Assembly: GCF_024713975.1 (NCBI RefSeq)
Contig: NC_091104.1
Location: 13,163,580-13,227,579, forward strand
Source: Paralichthys olivaceus
Taxonomy: Eukaryota; Chordata; Actinopteri; Pleuronectiformes; Paralichthyidae
Direction: 5' to 3'
Length of the DNA: 64,000 nt
The notes under the pieces were generated by a model, which saw only the letters and a program-made list of their open reading frames with translations, made no database searches and was not told the origin of the DNA. Shown piece by piece: positions 13,601 to 24,240 of the stretch. Numbering within the stretch: position 1 is the first letter of the stretch; every line of letters starts with the position of its first letter. A program made the translations under genes and the position numbers.

Positions 13601-13941
13601 AGAAATATAGTTTAAATATACGCACATGCATTAACTTTACTGGTTTATCATATATAACGTTGAGGGGAGAATCTGAATGGAGGAACATTTTATTCTGTGT
13701 CTTTATTATATGTTTTTCTAACTAATGTAAAGTGAGCATTGTTAAAAGTGCTATATAAATAAATATCTTATTATTATTATTACTTTATTGTGGTGAAGTT
13801 GTTCCTTGTTACATCTGGCTTTTACATTTTATCTGTAGCTATAAGTGATCATTTAATGGAACACGTATTCTTGTGCTAACTCTGTTTTTCTTTCTCCAGC
13901 AGGTACAGAAGGAGACCACTGTGATGGCTCCATGGATGTAA
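1..13941 (+). CDS. snx14: Sorting nexin 14, 3' part (28 coding exons, 5' end outside window)
   Basis: Exons joined by reading frame and GT-AG sites: 1-33, 146-219, 641-719, 813-856, 941-1028, 1111-1195, 1284-1440, 1617-1692, 1857-1901, 2250-2330, 2590-2704, 2924-3079, 3203-3327, 3971-4029, 4562-4588, 6189-6321, 6979-7165, 8055-8138, 8739-8839, 10311-10422, 10582-10622, 11067-11186, 11444-11567, 12002-12166, 12636-12731, 12830-12921, 13506-13562, 13903-13941. All phases agree and give 864 residues plus stop. The product follows human SNX14 (946 aa) collinearly from about residue 77 to the end: Cys-rich stretch, PXA, RGS-like, PX and C-terminal nexin domains. Known of the family: an ER-anchored protein at ER-lipid droplet contacts; human loss causes a recessive cerebellar ataxia. 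The N-terminal membrane helices lie upstream. No frameshift or missing domain is seen. Confidence 0.97.
641..2330 (+). other. snx14: snx14 exons 3-10: PXA domain
   Basis: These eight exons encode residues 36-254 of the visible product. The PXA (PX-associated) domain occupies most of them, starting around the conserved block ending [12 protein letters not shown] and running through [11 protein letters not shown] to the DNSPPEVATEP linker. PXA domains are helical and are shared by the SNX13/14/19/25 subfamily; together with the C-terminal nexin domain they are thought to form a lipid-handling module. Introns here are short (about 80-350 bp), typical of a compact fish genome. Confidence 0.9.
2590..4029 (+). 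other. snx14: snx14 exons 11-14: RGS-like domain
   Basis: Residues 255 to about 405. The stretch begins [19 protein letters not shown], passes through FNDRIL and [19 protein letters not shown], and ends [17 protein letters not shown]. This corresponds to the RGS-homology domain of SNX14, which in the mammalian protein is reported to bind G-alpha-s rather than act as a typical GAP; that role is family knowledge. The 643-bp intron 3328-3970 holds no recognised gene. Confidence 0.9.
4562..4588 (+). other. snx14: snx14 27-nt microexon (exon 15)
   Basis: A 27-nt exon encoding NSLSMDDIR, flanked by acceptor ...TTCCAG and donor GTGAGT. It enters and leaves in phase 2, so skipping it deletes nine residues without a frameshift. 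The homologous residues (GSLSLDDFR) exist in human SNX14, so it is a real exon. The upstream pyrimidine tract is poor and a TGC lies at 4547-4549, 12 nt before the exon, a layout typical of neuronal microexons. The peptide is a Ser/Asp-rich linker between the RGS and PX parts. Confidence 0.85.
4589..6188 (+). other. snx14 intron 15 (1.6 kb), no second gene
   Basis: The largest snx14 intron except intron 19. It contains a G-rich run at about 4970-5004 able to form a G-quadruplex, and a GC-rich stretch at about 5230-5620 with open frames on both strands (141 aa plus, 104 aa minus) that match no protein I recognise. The rest is plain AT-rich intron. Confidence 0.6.
6410..6632 (+). repeat. Common teleost SINE-like repeat in snx14 intron 16
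   Basis: Reads TTTCCTCCCATAGTCCGAAG, GGTTAATTAGAGATTCTAAA, GAGTGTGAATGGGTTGTC and GGCTGGCAACCTGTCCAG, ending GATATAGGTAATGGATTGAT. Same family as 27685-27840 and 38155-38345, and as the minus-strand copies at 43490-43650 and 18045-18205. Confidence 0.75.
7780..7985 (+). repeat. Teleost dispersed repeat in snx14 intron 17
   Basis: CCTTGGGCAAGATACTGATC, CAAATTGCTCTAGACAGCTG, GTGAATGGGTGAGTGTGAC and TGTAAAGCTCTGAGAG in order, a phrase series widespread in fish. It ends about 70 bp before the exon at 8055. Confidence 0.65.
8840..10310 (+). repeat. snx14 intron 19 with a short MITE relic
   Basis: The 1.47-kb intron contains no gene. At about 9984-10085 lies a 100-bp piece of a fish inverted-repeat element: it begins AATAAAGATGGA, has the internal words GAAGCCAA and CTGCAGTATAGGTCATAA, and ends CCATCTTTACAG. 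It looks like an internally deleted, reverse-strand relative of the element at 36963-37383. A second short repeat-like piece lies near 10175-10230 (AAAGCGCTGTGAGTGG). Confidence 0.5.
10631..10696 (+). repeat. (TG)n microsatellite, 33 units
   Basis: An uninterrupted TG run in snx14 intron 21 that starts 8 nt after the donor site at 10623. Long UG tracts near donors can bind CELF or TDP-43 type proteins; whether this one affects splicing is unknown. Confidence 0.98.
12420..12600 (+). repeat. Fish interspersed repeat with TAAGC motif
   Basis: Within snx14 intron 24. It contains three tandem AGCTA/TAAGC units (AATGCTAAGCTAAGC...). The same word appears inverted at about 29605-29790 and 54110-54200, so this is a dispersed family. 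It is recognised by recurrence inside the window; family name unknown. Confidence 0.45.
12960..13290 (+). repeat. Common teleost dispersed repeat
   Basis: Lies in snx14 intron 26. It reads CCGTCCATCTGTC, GAGCACGATATATCCAGAAC, GTCACAATGGCCTCACAAAA and ends GGTTGGTGGAGGCATACGAT. These phrases form a widespread fish repeat also present, in the other orientation, near 62150-62660 and 39120-39440. Old and diverged. Confidence 0.6.
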
Positions 13942-14060
13942 AATAAACATTTCCACGGACATGACACATGCATCCTAACATACTTGTAACATAAATTAAC
14001 TTATTCTGCAGCTTCTCCTGCTGTAAAACAGCATCTACTTTGTAAAATAAATTATACAGA
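13942..14060 (+). promoter_or_regulatory. snx14: snx14 3' UTR end and poly(A) signals
   Basis: Two AATAAA hexamers follow the stop codon: 13942-13947, one base after the stop, and 14046-14051. The second is followed by a T/G-rich stretch (about 14070-14085) suited to cleavage, so the 3' UTR is probably only about 120-130 nt. Confidence 0.6.
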
Positions 14061-14099
14061 TAACTGAGACGTCAGTGTGGCTTGGATGATTATTCCTGA

Positions 14100-16467
14100 A
14101 TATAAAAAGCAAACAGTGTGTACATCTGGTGGACTGCTGCAGGTGGTTGTAGCCTCTAAAACTGAAGATTTAATCATATCTTTTCGATTTCACTCTGATG
14201 AACTGGTCTGAAAAGAGAGTTAGAGCAGCGAGACAGCTTCATCTTATCTCACTAAGATGATGGACAGTGTGTTGCAGACTTTTTATATCTTTTAGTGAAG
14301 CATTGTTTTGGATTTTAGACATAAAACAGCACTTTGATGTCTTTGCTTTTCAATTTTTAAACGTATTCATCTTGCTTGTGAATAAGATCTCAGTAAACAG
14401 GATTGTCCCCGAGTGCTTGTTATAAATCATTTAAATTACTGGCTGATTTGTGGGATATAATAAGTAACTGCTCGGGTAGTGAATCTACCCGGAGGCTGCC
14501 TTTGTGTTGTCCTCTAGTTAACCTTGAAGGCAGTGAGATGAAAAGGCAGTTAACCACGTCCCGGAGGAGTTTCCAGGCAAACCCTTCAGTTTATCACAGT
14601 TTTCCAGAGTGGACAGAGTCAATCAGAGGGTCAGGGACAGACGTAAACCCAACAGCAACAATCCAAGGCTGTGGGTCGGAAAGACAAGACACATTTCTTG
14701 AATGTGATAAAAATAAATATTCATGAAAATGTAAAACACTGTTGAGGTAAGTGAAAATAAAATGCTGGATCTGCCACCTGATCTGGATCCTCAACAAAAG
14801 CTCTACCTTGACTCACACTGCATCCTGACACCACGTTTACTGTAAATTTGCACATCCGTTTTTGTGTAATCTTGAGCACACACACTCTTATTTGAATATG
14901 ACTTCAGCTTTCAAACATTCCTCCAGAGTGTTTTCAGAAAGGTTTCAATGTTTGCCATTGAGCACCACCCTGCACGACTAACGAAATACATATATTTCAT
15001 GTAATGGAAAGTGCAGATCACAAATCTATCAACTGACAAATCAATCATCATTAATGGGTTATTTTCATTTGTAACTGTATTATGATGAAAGATAAACGTC
15101 AGTCAGAGATATTTTTCACAACCTGCCAACATTCAAACATAAACTGGCTTATAATCAAATAGTTAATGTCAATAAAAAACTAAAAATAGGTACTCCGCCA
15201 GTGCGACCCTTTTATTTGACATTTTTGAGATATTTTCTGGAAGTTCAATCAATGTTTCCTTGGGAAAACATTTTCAATCACACAAGAAAACATTTTCTTT
15301 ACATAATCTTCCTGTAAAATGCTGTATAAGTGAAGTCTTTTTAAAAAGACATTTAAATACTGGGAATATAAGAATTATATTGAAAAACGTTTCAAGTTAA
15401 ATATGCAAGTGTGTTTATTACTTGAGTAAAAATAAATATCCAATAACCCTATAACAAATGTTTCTTGTCAGCTTTGAGCATTCATTTTCCTTTTTTGGCA
15501 CAAACAACACTAAAAGCTGTGTCATGTCTCCTCTGAGTATATCTCTATTCTCTTGTTGACCTAATGTGTAAAACATATCGGATTAAGTCGCCGAAGTCAA
15601 AATTCCCAGATTACCTACATTCACCATATGTATGTAAGTAAAATGGGACAAATGGAAACAGACAGGATAAATCACCATGTAAGGTCACTAATGTCTCCAC
15701 TGGGACACTAAAATTAGACAAAAGCACGAGATGAGTGGAGTGATGAGGAGAATGTCACCTTCTTAAAGTTAATGCATCCCACAAACAGGAAACTTGGAAT
15801 TTGCATCATGTTTTCTAACTTTCTAACTTTTCGAACTTAGTCTTGAATCTGGTATTTTGCAATAACAGAAGTCTGACAGTTGTGTCGACTTGTTGAGGCG
15901 TTCTTTCTCTGCCTTGGTTTAATGGCACCTGAATGCAGAATCAGCACCACCATCCTGACAAACGATTTCTACTCACATTGTAAAGCAGAGTTTTCCTCCT
16001 CGATATCACTTTTAGGTTTGTGAGTCAAGAAAGAACTCGGGGACAATTTCGTTTGTGTAACTCCACAGTCCTGACATCTGGACTGCACATGTGACGTCGT
16101 ATCGCTCTGCCAATGTTAAACATATTACATGCAGAATACAATATGAATACTGTGTGTCACCACTGATTGAATGATGTAAATCTCAAACATCCATTCCATC
16201 CATTATGTATTCAGTTTATCCTCTAAGGGTCTCGGAATCAAACCATTTTGCTGAGGCGACAGTTCAAACCGCTTTACCACAAAATCCTCAAACAATCACA
16301 CAGATGGGAATCTCCATAAAGACCGGTTCACAGTTGGTTCTGAGGCATCATGGGAACACCAGCAGCTACGATTTGAAGCGTGACAGCTCGCAGTCTGCAG
16401 TCGACCGTATGACACTGTTAAATAGAGGGCAGTGTACTTTGTTTGTACTTTGTGTGAGTGAGTTTTC

Positions 16468-16500
<33 letters not shown>

Positions 16501-16900
16501 TCTCAGGGTTCCTCCTGAATCCCTCTGCCCTCCTGCTTCCTCCTGTTCGGAGGCCCTTCGGGGGCTGAAACCACTTTACTTGTTCAGCCCCTCGCTGTGA
16601 TAACATGATCTTTTATGTTGGGTAAACGTCCAGCTAATGCACCTCTGATAAAGTGGGTTGACTCTGTGCTTCCTGGTTGATGGAAGTGGCTCCTCGTGGA
16701 CGGTGAGGTGAGAAGCGTTTACCCGAGAAATCATCTGTCGGAGCAGCAGCTGCATTTCTAACATTTACATTTCATACATTATGGTGCAGTGTTTCTCCGG
16801 CCTTGCCTTTCAAACAAGGTGATAAATCTCCTGCTGCTTCCCCCCCCCCAACATCAACTCTGTGACCGTCCAGCTCAGTAACCTCTCCTCTTCACACTCC
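14100..16900. other. Intergenic DNA between snx14 and htr1b, first part
   Basis: No gene is seen. The ORFs here (107 aa at 14403-14726 and 131 aa at 16205-16600) show no splice context or family resemblance. A (TC)n(AC)n microsatellite is at about 16470-16502. Most of 15000-15900 is AT-rich. Confidence 0.6.
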
Positions 16901-16929
16901 GCGAGCCATCACTCACACCAGCACTGATG

Positions 16930-17960
16930 TGTGCTATTAGCACCTGTCCGCCCCGCTGAGGGCCGAGCCGGTCGCCTCTTCTCACTATCACCTCGTCTTT
17001 TTCACCACACAAACCTGTGTGACGAACGTAACACACACAGGCAGCAGACAGCTTGTACCTCCAGGGGGCAGCAAATCAGGTCTCATCTCTCACGCTCTCC
17101 TAATCAAGGCCTGTTCTTCTTCTCTTCATCTCCAAGTACCACGTCAGATATTGTGTTTGCAGTCTGCACCGCCGGGTAATCTTCCTTTAATCGTTAAAAC
17201 AAGGCCATCTGTGATACTGCAGTTGCATGCTGGGAATGTTTAAATAGAATGATATGGATTACACAACAAAACCTCAGGGGGTGACACGCTGGTGTCACTG
17301 TAGCATCGATGCAGCAGCTGAATTAAATCAATTCTGCGCTGCTTTATCAATTCCACCCCAAAGTGTGGGACCAGCTCCAGGTCGTAAAAGTGCTGATCAA
17401 ACTCAAAACGCCAGCAGTCAGTTTCCCATCTGACCGTCCAGGCCTTAATGGACTTGGCCACTTCCACTCAAGCCAACGTGAGCGCGATCACCGGCGTGTT
17501 ATCAATGAGCAGACATCATCACCACTTAGCTCATTTCCTATCATATGTCTCCCCCCCCCCAGGGATTCAAATTCTGCCTATTACCGTACATTCACTGGGC
17601 AGATCTCCCCCTCCTCTTCCAAACAGATGTGTCCTGAAATGCTCCTCAAGCAATCAGCCATTTGCCTCAAGTCACCCGGTGAGGGTCTTCCAGAAATGGA
17701 GCACAGCCCTGCGGAAAAAGTGACACAGTCCCCTGCACGGTGGCACCAGCTCCTTGACACGATCATCAGATTTAGAAGCCCATATCCCTCTCGACGCATT
17801 TTTAGCAGTGGACCTTTGAGAGCCGATTGGCGGAGCAGCAGGCACCATATGTCGTGTGAGCCCGGCCGGGTTCTCCAAATCAACATGTGTCCTATATTCT
17901 GAATCTCTCATTGTGCTTCGATGCAGCCTTCAGATCGCACACAGCAGCCGAGAAGGAAAG
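16930..17960. other. Repeat-poor, GC-richer intergenic block, candidate conserved noncoding DNA
   Basis: Base composition is more even than in the flanks and no repeat family is recognisable. It contains homeodomain-like words (CTAATCAAGG, TGAATTAAATCAATT). A 179-aa ORF at 17363-17902 has overlapping antisense ORFs and no recognisable product, so I do not call it a gene. Upstream position relative to htr1b would suit an enhancer, but this is inference. Confidence 0.3.
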
Positions 17961-18044
17961 CATTGTGTGCTACGCTGTAAAGAAAAAGTTCTTCCCTAAC
18001 ATTTCACTCACGTAAGAGTACTTAAGTATTTATAGCACCACGTA

Positions 18045-18205
18045 CATCCATCCATTCCTTCTATTGCTTTAGAAAATCACAGTTGTTGGGGTGCAGAGGT
18101 CGATCGACCTGATCCCAATCTGAATGTCTTCTATAGCACCGGGAGAAAAACAACAAATAGAGACCCTGGTTGAAACCAGGGACCTTCTTGTTGATCCCAC
18201 TCAGG
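18045..18205 (-). repeat. Fragment of common fish SINE-like repeat
   Basis: Reads CCATCCATTCCTTCTATTGC..., a diverged minus-strand copy of the family seen at 6410-6632 and 27685-27840, followed by CCCTGGTTGAAACCAGGGAC. Confidence 0.4.
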
Positions 18206-21200
18206 ACAACTAAAAGTATGGAAATCATTCATATTAAAAATACTCTTTCAGGCCGTTTAACTAAATATTCATTATTCATCTGACAGTGAGAAATTGTTGG
18301 TAATAGCTGCACTGTTCTGTAATTGAAATGAGACATATCTAACTTTTTATTGATTTGGAAATGAATTAAAACTAACAGATGTACATTGTATGTTTGACAT
18401 TATGCTAGTGTGTTTAACCATGATGAGAATGATGCAGATCAAAATACAAACACGATGCTGCAGAGTCTGGATCAGCTACAGCTACATAGGTACACATATG
18501 ATCCAGATTCCAAACATGGCTGACCCAGCTGCTCCGCCTGGTCATTCTGTGTTTCATTTCATTAACTACTGGGTAAGAGGAGGCCGTTCCCTACAGTGAT
18601 GGTTTGAGGTAGGCAGAGAGGGTGGATGGTTGGGGGGGGGGGGGGGGTGTGGGTTTGAATCTCATAACAACGAGGGATCTGCCCTGATTTGCTTTTGCCC
18701 TATTTGGTCTCAGTTGCTGCAGCTGTCAGTTATCAAGGATAGAAGGAGACGAGCATAATAACTCAATTTGTCATCGTTATTTTACAACTTGTTACGCCGC
18801 CCCAAACTGTCCAAAAAATGTTTGTTCAGGTTGATTCTATTACATATTTGATATTGATTTATTTGTTTTAGAAAAGTCTGGCAAAAATATTTCAGCTTGG
18901 AACACAGTGTACTGCACAGTTCTCAGACGTCTTGTACTGCAGATGTCCAGTCCATTACAGTCAATGCCAACAAGTCTCTTGTCTCCTTCCTGGGGAAAAC
19001 CAGATCCATTTACCAAACGAGCTGATGACGATAAACACTTTGTAACAATAATGTGCCAGATGACATTGATTTTTCTTCTGCTTATGCAACTGCTAAGTTA
19101 TCTGTGTGTGCGTGTGTGTGTATAAAACGGAAACAAATACTGATACTTTTTTAGTATTTTCTGGTATTTTTCTGGGAATATTATGAAAAATCTAATTGAA
19201 ATATGACAATTTTCTGGAGATTTTCCAGTATTCTTCCCAAGTATTCTTGAGTGTTTTTTCAATAACACTCAAGATGTATTGACATCGCGGCCTGCTGGAT
19301 ACTTTATTATCTAGCGTTCCAGGCCAGTGTGAGACTGGATGTAGCTCGTCCGCAGAGCTGCTGCTGATGATGATGATGAACTGGGTCACTCACACAGAAA
19401 ACTCTGAAAGAAACGAAAACATCACTTTCATACTCAAGTAACATTGTTTACATCTGTTTCGTCCAATTTCTTAGTACATGTACAACTTTTTAAAGTGTGC
19501 AAGTTTCCCTGTTTTCCCCCTAAAGTCTGACTTTGCAGCTCCGACCCACTGCACCTCATAAAACCTGGGTTTAGAGCAGAACCAGTGCAGCTCCTCGGCC
19601 TGCTGTTGTGTGTTTCTGCAGGTTTTCTGACTGAGATAAAAAGAGGGTCTGAAAATAGAGAAGAGCATGTTTTTGTGTGTAAACAGTGGTAATGGTGGCT
19701 GTGTTGTGTCCAGGGGCCTGTGCATTAGCTGTGCCAGACAGTCACAGTCAGTCAAGGGGTACGACCATGAACCCAGATGAGGGTCTGCTTCACCTGACGA
19801 TCCTCTCTGCTGAGCCTGGATACAGATGGACGGTGCTGTTTGTCACAGCCTGCAGGGGGAATTTAAGGGTAAAACAGCACTGACGGGTGAGGTGATAGAG
19901 TGACTCTACCAGCAGTGTGTATGAACAAACGTGGGGGTCCAGTGGGTGAAAAACATTCCGTATAACAACGTTTTGCACTGTAATTGTAAAACCCTCTCTG
20001 TGACAAATGTTGTCTGCCCAGAAAGAATTCATTTCTTTGCTATTACCTGGGATGTTCAATCTCCCTGGAGAAGCAGATTAAGGTGTGAAATACATTGGAA
20101 CCCTTTAAGTCTCTATTGTAATTTGTTAATGAAAATGTTAGTCGGTACAAATTGAAGATTTTATGTAAGAACTAGAATAATTGCGATGTGGTGGTTTTTC
20201 CTCCACCAACCAGCGCAGGTTCCGTCCCTGCCGCTAATCCGGACACATGTGACAGTGACCTTTGACATTTGACCTTTGACTTCTTATCACTTCATCTCAA
20301 AATTTATCTGAATAATCATCTGCATTCATGAAAAAATGACCTTGCTTCCCAGAGGTGGCGTTCACTACATGTCCCCTCTGTGGAAACACTGCGCCCTGCA
20401 CACGGCTGTAGATTATTTGTCAAACGTCCAGTGAGATCAGATGAATGCATCATTAATTTGCACCTCTGTGAGATACCTTCATGCTGCATCAAGCTCTAAA
20501 TGGCACTGAAGTGTTTGACACAAATGTTCTATGTTTTATGAGCTTGTCTGAAGTTTGTTTTATTACAAAAGTTAGTTTAACTTTAGTTTAAAACGCAGCA
20601 TTTAAATGTGACAGCTTTTAAGGCTGGGAACTAAAGATTCAGTGTTTCCCACCAGAGCTGCCCAGGGCGCTGACTTGTTTCAACTCTATTCTGCTGAAAA
20701 TGCAGAAACATCCATACAGGTCAGAACGATAAAACATAATCTTAGTGATGTGAATCAATAAATATCTTAAGTGCATGTAATATGTTCCCCCAGCTTTGCT
20801 GTAGTAAATTGCGGTCACTCATTTTGTGCTTATTGCTAAGACTGTATGAATGTGCTGACTCCTGTGGCTGAATTATAAACTTTACGACATAAGGAAACTT
20901 GCATAGGATTTTACAACTGAGATGACAACACCCATAGAAATGATATGTTTTCTAAACTTCTAAAACTACGAATTCCAGCAGAGCCTGAGGCTTCATCCAC
21001 ATGTGATAGTTTGAAAACATCATTTTCAAACTACATCTATTTCCGTCTACAAGAGCGTTTTGTTTCTGTTTCAGTTTTAATCCCTGTCCGTACTAACAAG
21101 CCTCAAAATGCACGTGCTGGTGAAAACAGGAATTGCTGGAATAAAAGCTTGTCTCCTACACATGTAAACAGATGTAGGATTTTAGAAAGAACAGCTTTTA

Positions 21201-22200
21201 ACAAAGACAACACGGTCAGTAAGACTTGTAATAGCGCTCGACACCGGTCGAGGTTAAAGCCAGAGGTTGCCTTCATGTGTTTTCAAACAAAGTGAAGTAT
21301 GGATTTAGCTTTAGACAGCTAAATGTGATTCTGAACAATACTGGACACGATATAAGTGACACATCGATTTATGACATTATGTGTGTGTGTGTGTGTGTCT
21401 GTGAGTATTCACAGACCAATTGCATAACTTACAGGACTACAAATTCACAGCATTCACCAGGCTCTTGAGCAGGTGATTGGTCAGTGAGTTACATTAAACG
21501 ATGCACTGGATGAGGACGAGTGGTTCACAGGTTCATGTGTAACGGTCACTGACCCCATGTCAATATCAGACAGAGGTTTTCACACATCAGAAGTGATGAC
21601 AGTCCCTCATCCCGATACCTTCCATCAATGAAATATCGAAAGAGACATTACTGTTCCATGATGTCTATGATGTTTAGGTGTAACACATCCTTATCTAACA
21701 ATATAAGAAAAGTGATTGTGTCCGACCAGTTAAATAGAAGAATTATTTGTGATCAATAACTGTTTGTACAAGGTTTTATACATATATTTATGTTTTGAGA
21801 ACTACAGACATGCATGTGTATGATTATTCGGCCTTGGTGGAGGTGTGCGTTCGACTGAGAGCCGTTCCAGTTGCAAATGACTTCAGTTGATCTATTATCT
21901 AAAGAGTGAGCTACTATATGACGTTATTAACATAAAAGACTTAATGACATCAAATAAAGACTCAACAGATGGGGACCAAGGGTTCATCTCCCTGAAGGTT
22001 CATGAAGGACATGTAAAGCATCAGTCTTAAGTTACACAACACTCGTCCTATATAAATGGTGACTTATAGAAAGTGGTGAGACCAGTGTGGTAATAGAAGG
22101 CAGTTTATTTTAACCTATAGATGAGTTAACGTGTGACAAATGAGACACACTGGGCACTATGACCCAGCAGATAGACAGAGAGAGAGAGGAAAAAACAAGG
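18206..22200. other. Intergenic DNA upstream of htr1b
   Basis: No gene recognised. A G homopolymer of 16 bases is at 18632-18647, a short (TGA)n at about 19365-19378, a repeat fragment with GACCTTTGAC words at about 20195-20345, and a (GT)n run at 21380-21398. ORFs are all under 120 aa and none resembles a known family. Confidence 0.6.
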
Positions 22201-22236
22201 CTGTGATTACTGGTGCTTGTTTGATGTCAGAGTCTG

Positions 22237-22243
22237 TATAAAA
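22237..22243 (+). promoter_or_regulatory. htr1b: TATA-like box upstream of htr1b
   Basis: TATAAAA, 429 bases before the htr1b start codon. It would place a transcription start near 22270 and a 5' UTR of about 400 nt if unspliced. There is no independent support for promoter use. Confidence 0.3.
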
Positions 22244-22594
22244 CCGAGACTTTGGGCTGGTTCCCCATTCAGCCACAGGGGAGACTGGAGAGACACAGCT
22301 CTGCACAACTTGAGCCCCACATGCGGATTATATGTGACATCTTCCCAGATGTTGGCACATCAGGACGCAGCACTCGTCTTTTACGCACCAACCTCGCTCA
22401 TCTAGTGTGAAGTTTTCTTTTATGGCTAAAAAACGGAAAAGTTTGAATTGCTGTTGGGAATGGATATTGGCTTCCACGTGTCTGCAGCTCCATATTAAAA
22501 CCTGATGTAGCCCATCGGAAGAAAATGTGGAAGAAATGATTCCATTCTCATGTTCCAGACTCGTTGTGCCGTTTGGTGTGACCGGATTGTACGG

Positions 22595-22666
22595 ATGAGG
22601 AGACGCTGACCAGGAGAAAGGGCGCCTTAGATGTCAGACATCTCAAAGATGACAAGAAGTGAGTAA
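22595..22666 (+). promoter_or_regulatory. htr1b: Two short upstream ORFs in the htr1b leader
   Basis: ATG at 22595 opens a 4-codon ORF (stop at 22607-22609). ATG at 22631 opens an 11-codon ORF whose TAA (22664-22666) is five bases before the main ATG at 22672. Neither overlaps the receptor ORF. If the leader includes them, scanning ribosomes must reinitiate or leak past. Confidence 0.5.
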
Positions 22667-22671
22667 AAGTC

Positions 22672-23808
22672 ATGGAGCGATCCGGTCACATCGTGACGAC
22701 TGAGTCGGGGAACACCACTAACGACAGTTTCATCACAGCTTCATCCGCCGCCGTGGATGAGAGCGCAGAGAGTCTGGCCTTTCAGATCAGCCTGGCGGTG
22801 GTTCTGTCCGTCATCACACTGGCCACCACTTTATCCAACGCGTTCGTCATTGCAACGATCTCGCAGTCGAAGAAGCTGCAAACTCCTGCCAACTTCCTCA
22901 TCGCCTCTCTGGCCGTCACCGACCTGCTCGTGTCCATCCTGGTGATGCCCATCTGCGTCCTGTACACCGTCATCCACACCTGGACGCTGGGGCAAGTCGT
23001 GTGCGACATCTGGCTCTCCTCGGACATAACGTGCTGCACCGCCTCCATCCTCCACCTGTGCGTAATCGCCCTGGATAGGTACTGGGCCATCACGGACGCG
23101 GTGGAGTACTCCAAAAAGCGCACTCCGGGACGCGCGGCCGGGATGGTGGCCACAGCCTGGGTCATCGCCATCTCCATCTCCCTGCCGCCGCTCTTCTGGA
23201 GGCAGGTGAAGGCGGAGGAGCTGACGAGCTGCGGCGTCAACACGGATCATATTTTCTACACCATCTACTCCACCTTCGGGGCTTTTTACATCCCCACCTT
23301 GCTGCTCATCGTCCTCTACGGGCGGATTTACGTGGAGGCACGGAAGCGCATCCTGAAGCAGTCCCCCAAGAAGGTGGGGAAGAGACTCACCTCCGCGCAC
23401 CTGGTCAACAACTCCCCCGGCTCCGTGACATCCACGACCTCGCTGCAGTACGGGAGACAAGACGCTGCGCTCGGCGACACCGGCTCCTCGGCCGGCGACA
23501 ACCAGGTGAAAGTGACGGTGTCTGACGCGCTGCTGGAGAAGAAGCGGATTTCTGCAGCCAGAGAGAGAAAAGCCACAAAAACTTTGGGGATAATCCTCGG
23601 CGCGTACATCGTCTGCTGGCTGCCCTTCTTCATTTACACGCTGGTGGTGGCCACATGCGACACGTGTCTGAACCCCGAGTTATTCGACTTTTTCACCTGG
23701 CTGGGATACCTGAACTCCCTCATCAACCCCATCATTTACACCATGTCCAACGAGGACTTTAAGAAAGCTTTCCAAAAACTTGTGCGCTTCAGGTGCTGCA
23801 GGTGGTGA
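22672..23808 (+). CDS. htr1b: 5-hydroxytryptamine receptor 1B, single exon, complete
   Basis: A 378-residue class A GPCR (human 390 aa). An in-frame TGA at 22660 precedes this ATG, and GTCATGG is a fair initiation context. Glycosylation sequons are N14 and N17. Landmarks: D84 (2.50), C111 and C187 (extracellular disulfide), D118 in WLSSDITCC (3.32, amine anchor), DRY 135-137, CWLP 315-318, NPIIY 352-356, and C-terminal C375/C376 as likely palmitoylation sites. The block [19 protein letters not shown] and the TM5/ICL3 segment [15 protein letters not shown] identify the 5-HT1B/1D group; htr1b is preferred because of the ICL3 end [14 protein letters not shown] and linkage to impg1 and snx14. It should couple serotonin to Gi/o at nerve terminals. 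No introns, as in mammals. Position 342 in TM7 is threonine, as in human. Confidence 0.96.
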   Translation: MERSGHIVTTESGNTTNDSFITASSAAVDESAESLAFQISLAVVLSVITLATTLSNAFVIATISQSKKLQTPANFLIASLAVTDLLVSILVMPICVLYTVIHTWTLGQVVCDIWLSSDITCCTASILHLCVIALDRYWAITDAVEYSKKRTPGRAAGMVATAWVIAISISLPPLFWRQVKAEELTSCGVNTDHIFYTIYSTFGAFYIPTLLLIVLYGRIYVEARKRILKQSPKKVGKRLTSAHLVNNSPGSVTSTTSLQYGRQDAALGDTGSSAGDNQVKVTVSDALLEKKRISAARERKATKTLGIILGAYIVCWLPFFIYTLVVATCDTCLNPELFDFFTWLGYLNSLINPIIYTMSNEDFKKAFQKLVRFRCCRW

Positions 23809-24240
23809 AAACAGACGCTGCCTCAGTTCCCAATCAAAGCTGCTGATGCATTTGCTTTAGGATATCATGCATAAAAACATGGAGCTGTGAGAAAACAACA
23901 TTTTTGAGACTGTTATCAAAAACTGAGCAAGCGATGGAACAACCACCAATTCACAGGCACCTGTGAGGGGATTTTAAAAGTCAGGTTCATAAAACAAAGA
24001 CAGAAAATGTGCAGTGAAATCATTTCATTAAATCCGTGTATTTATTCTAGCAAGACTTGAAAACATGAAGAAATATTCTCTCCAGCTGTGGTGGCCTCCG
24101 ATGGGCCAAAGTGTTATTTGAGAAATGATTCATGAAAATGACTGTGAAGCACAAAACAGACTTGAAAGGATGGACACTTTGGGGGAATTGTGGGTGGAAA
24201 TAGTAGAAAAATAAGTGGTGGAATAAAAGCTGCTTTTTAT
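23809..24240 (+). promoter_or_regulatory. htr1b: htr1b 3' UTR with poly(A) signal
   Basis: The stop codon is followed by about 410 nt without features, then AATAAA at 24222-24227 and a T/GT-rich stretch (TTTTTATTGGTGTCC) that fits a downstream element. Confidence 0.5.

Larger units (their letters stand above)
10311..13941 (+). other. snx14: snx14 exons 20-28: end of PX and C-terminal nexin domain
   Basis: Residues 584-864. The block runs from [20 protein letters not shown] through the proline-rich [18 protein letters not shown] hinge to the nexin C-terminal helical domain ([67 protein letters not shown]), ending PWM. This domain is shared with SNX13, SNX19 and SNX25 and packs against PXA in current models. 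The stop TAA is at 13939-13941. The last acceptor is a CAGCAG tandem, giving one optional glutamine. Confidence 0.93.

Noticed and set aside
17363..17902. 179-aa plus-strand ORF upstream of htr1b
   Set aside because: No recognised domain, Ser/Pro/Arg-rich, with overlapping antisense ORFs of similar length; likely chance in a GC-richer block.
22831..23460. 209-aa minus-strand ORF across htr1b
   Set aside because: It is the shadow of a GC-rich receptor exon on the plus strand; low-complexity Asp/Gly/His-rich and without family resemblance.
22672..23808. Calling the receptor htr1d
   Set aside because: [10 protein letters not shown] and the third-loop end [14 protein letters not shown] fit 5-HT1B, and so does the chromosomal neighbourhood.
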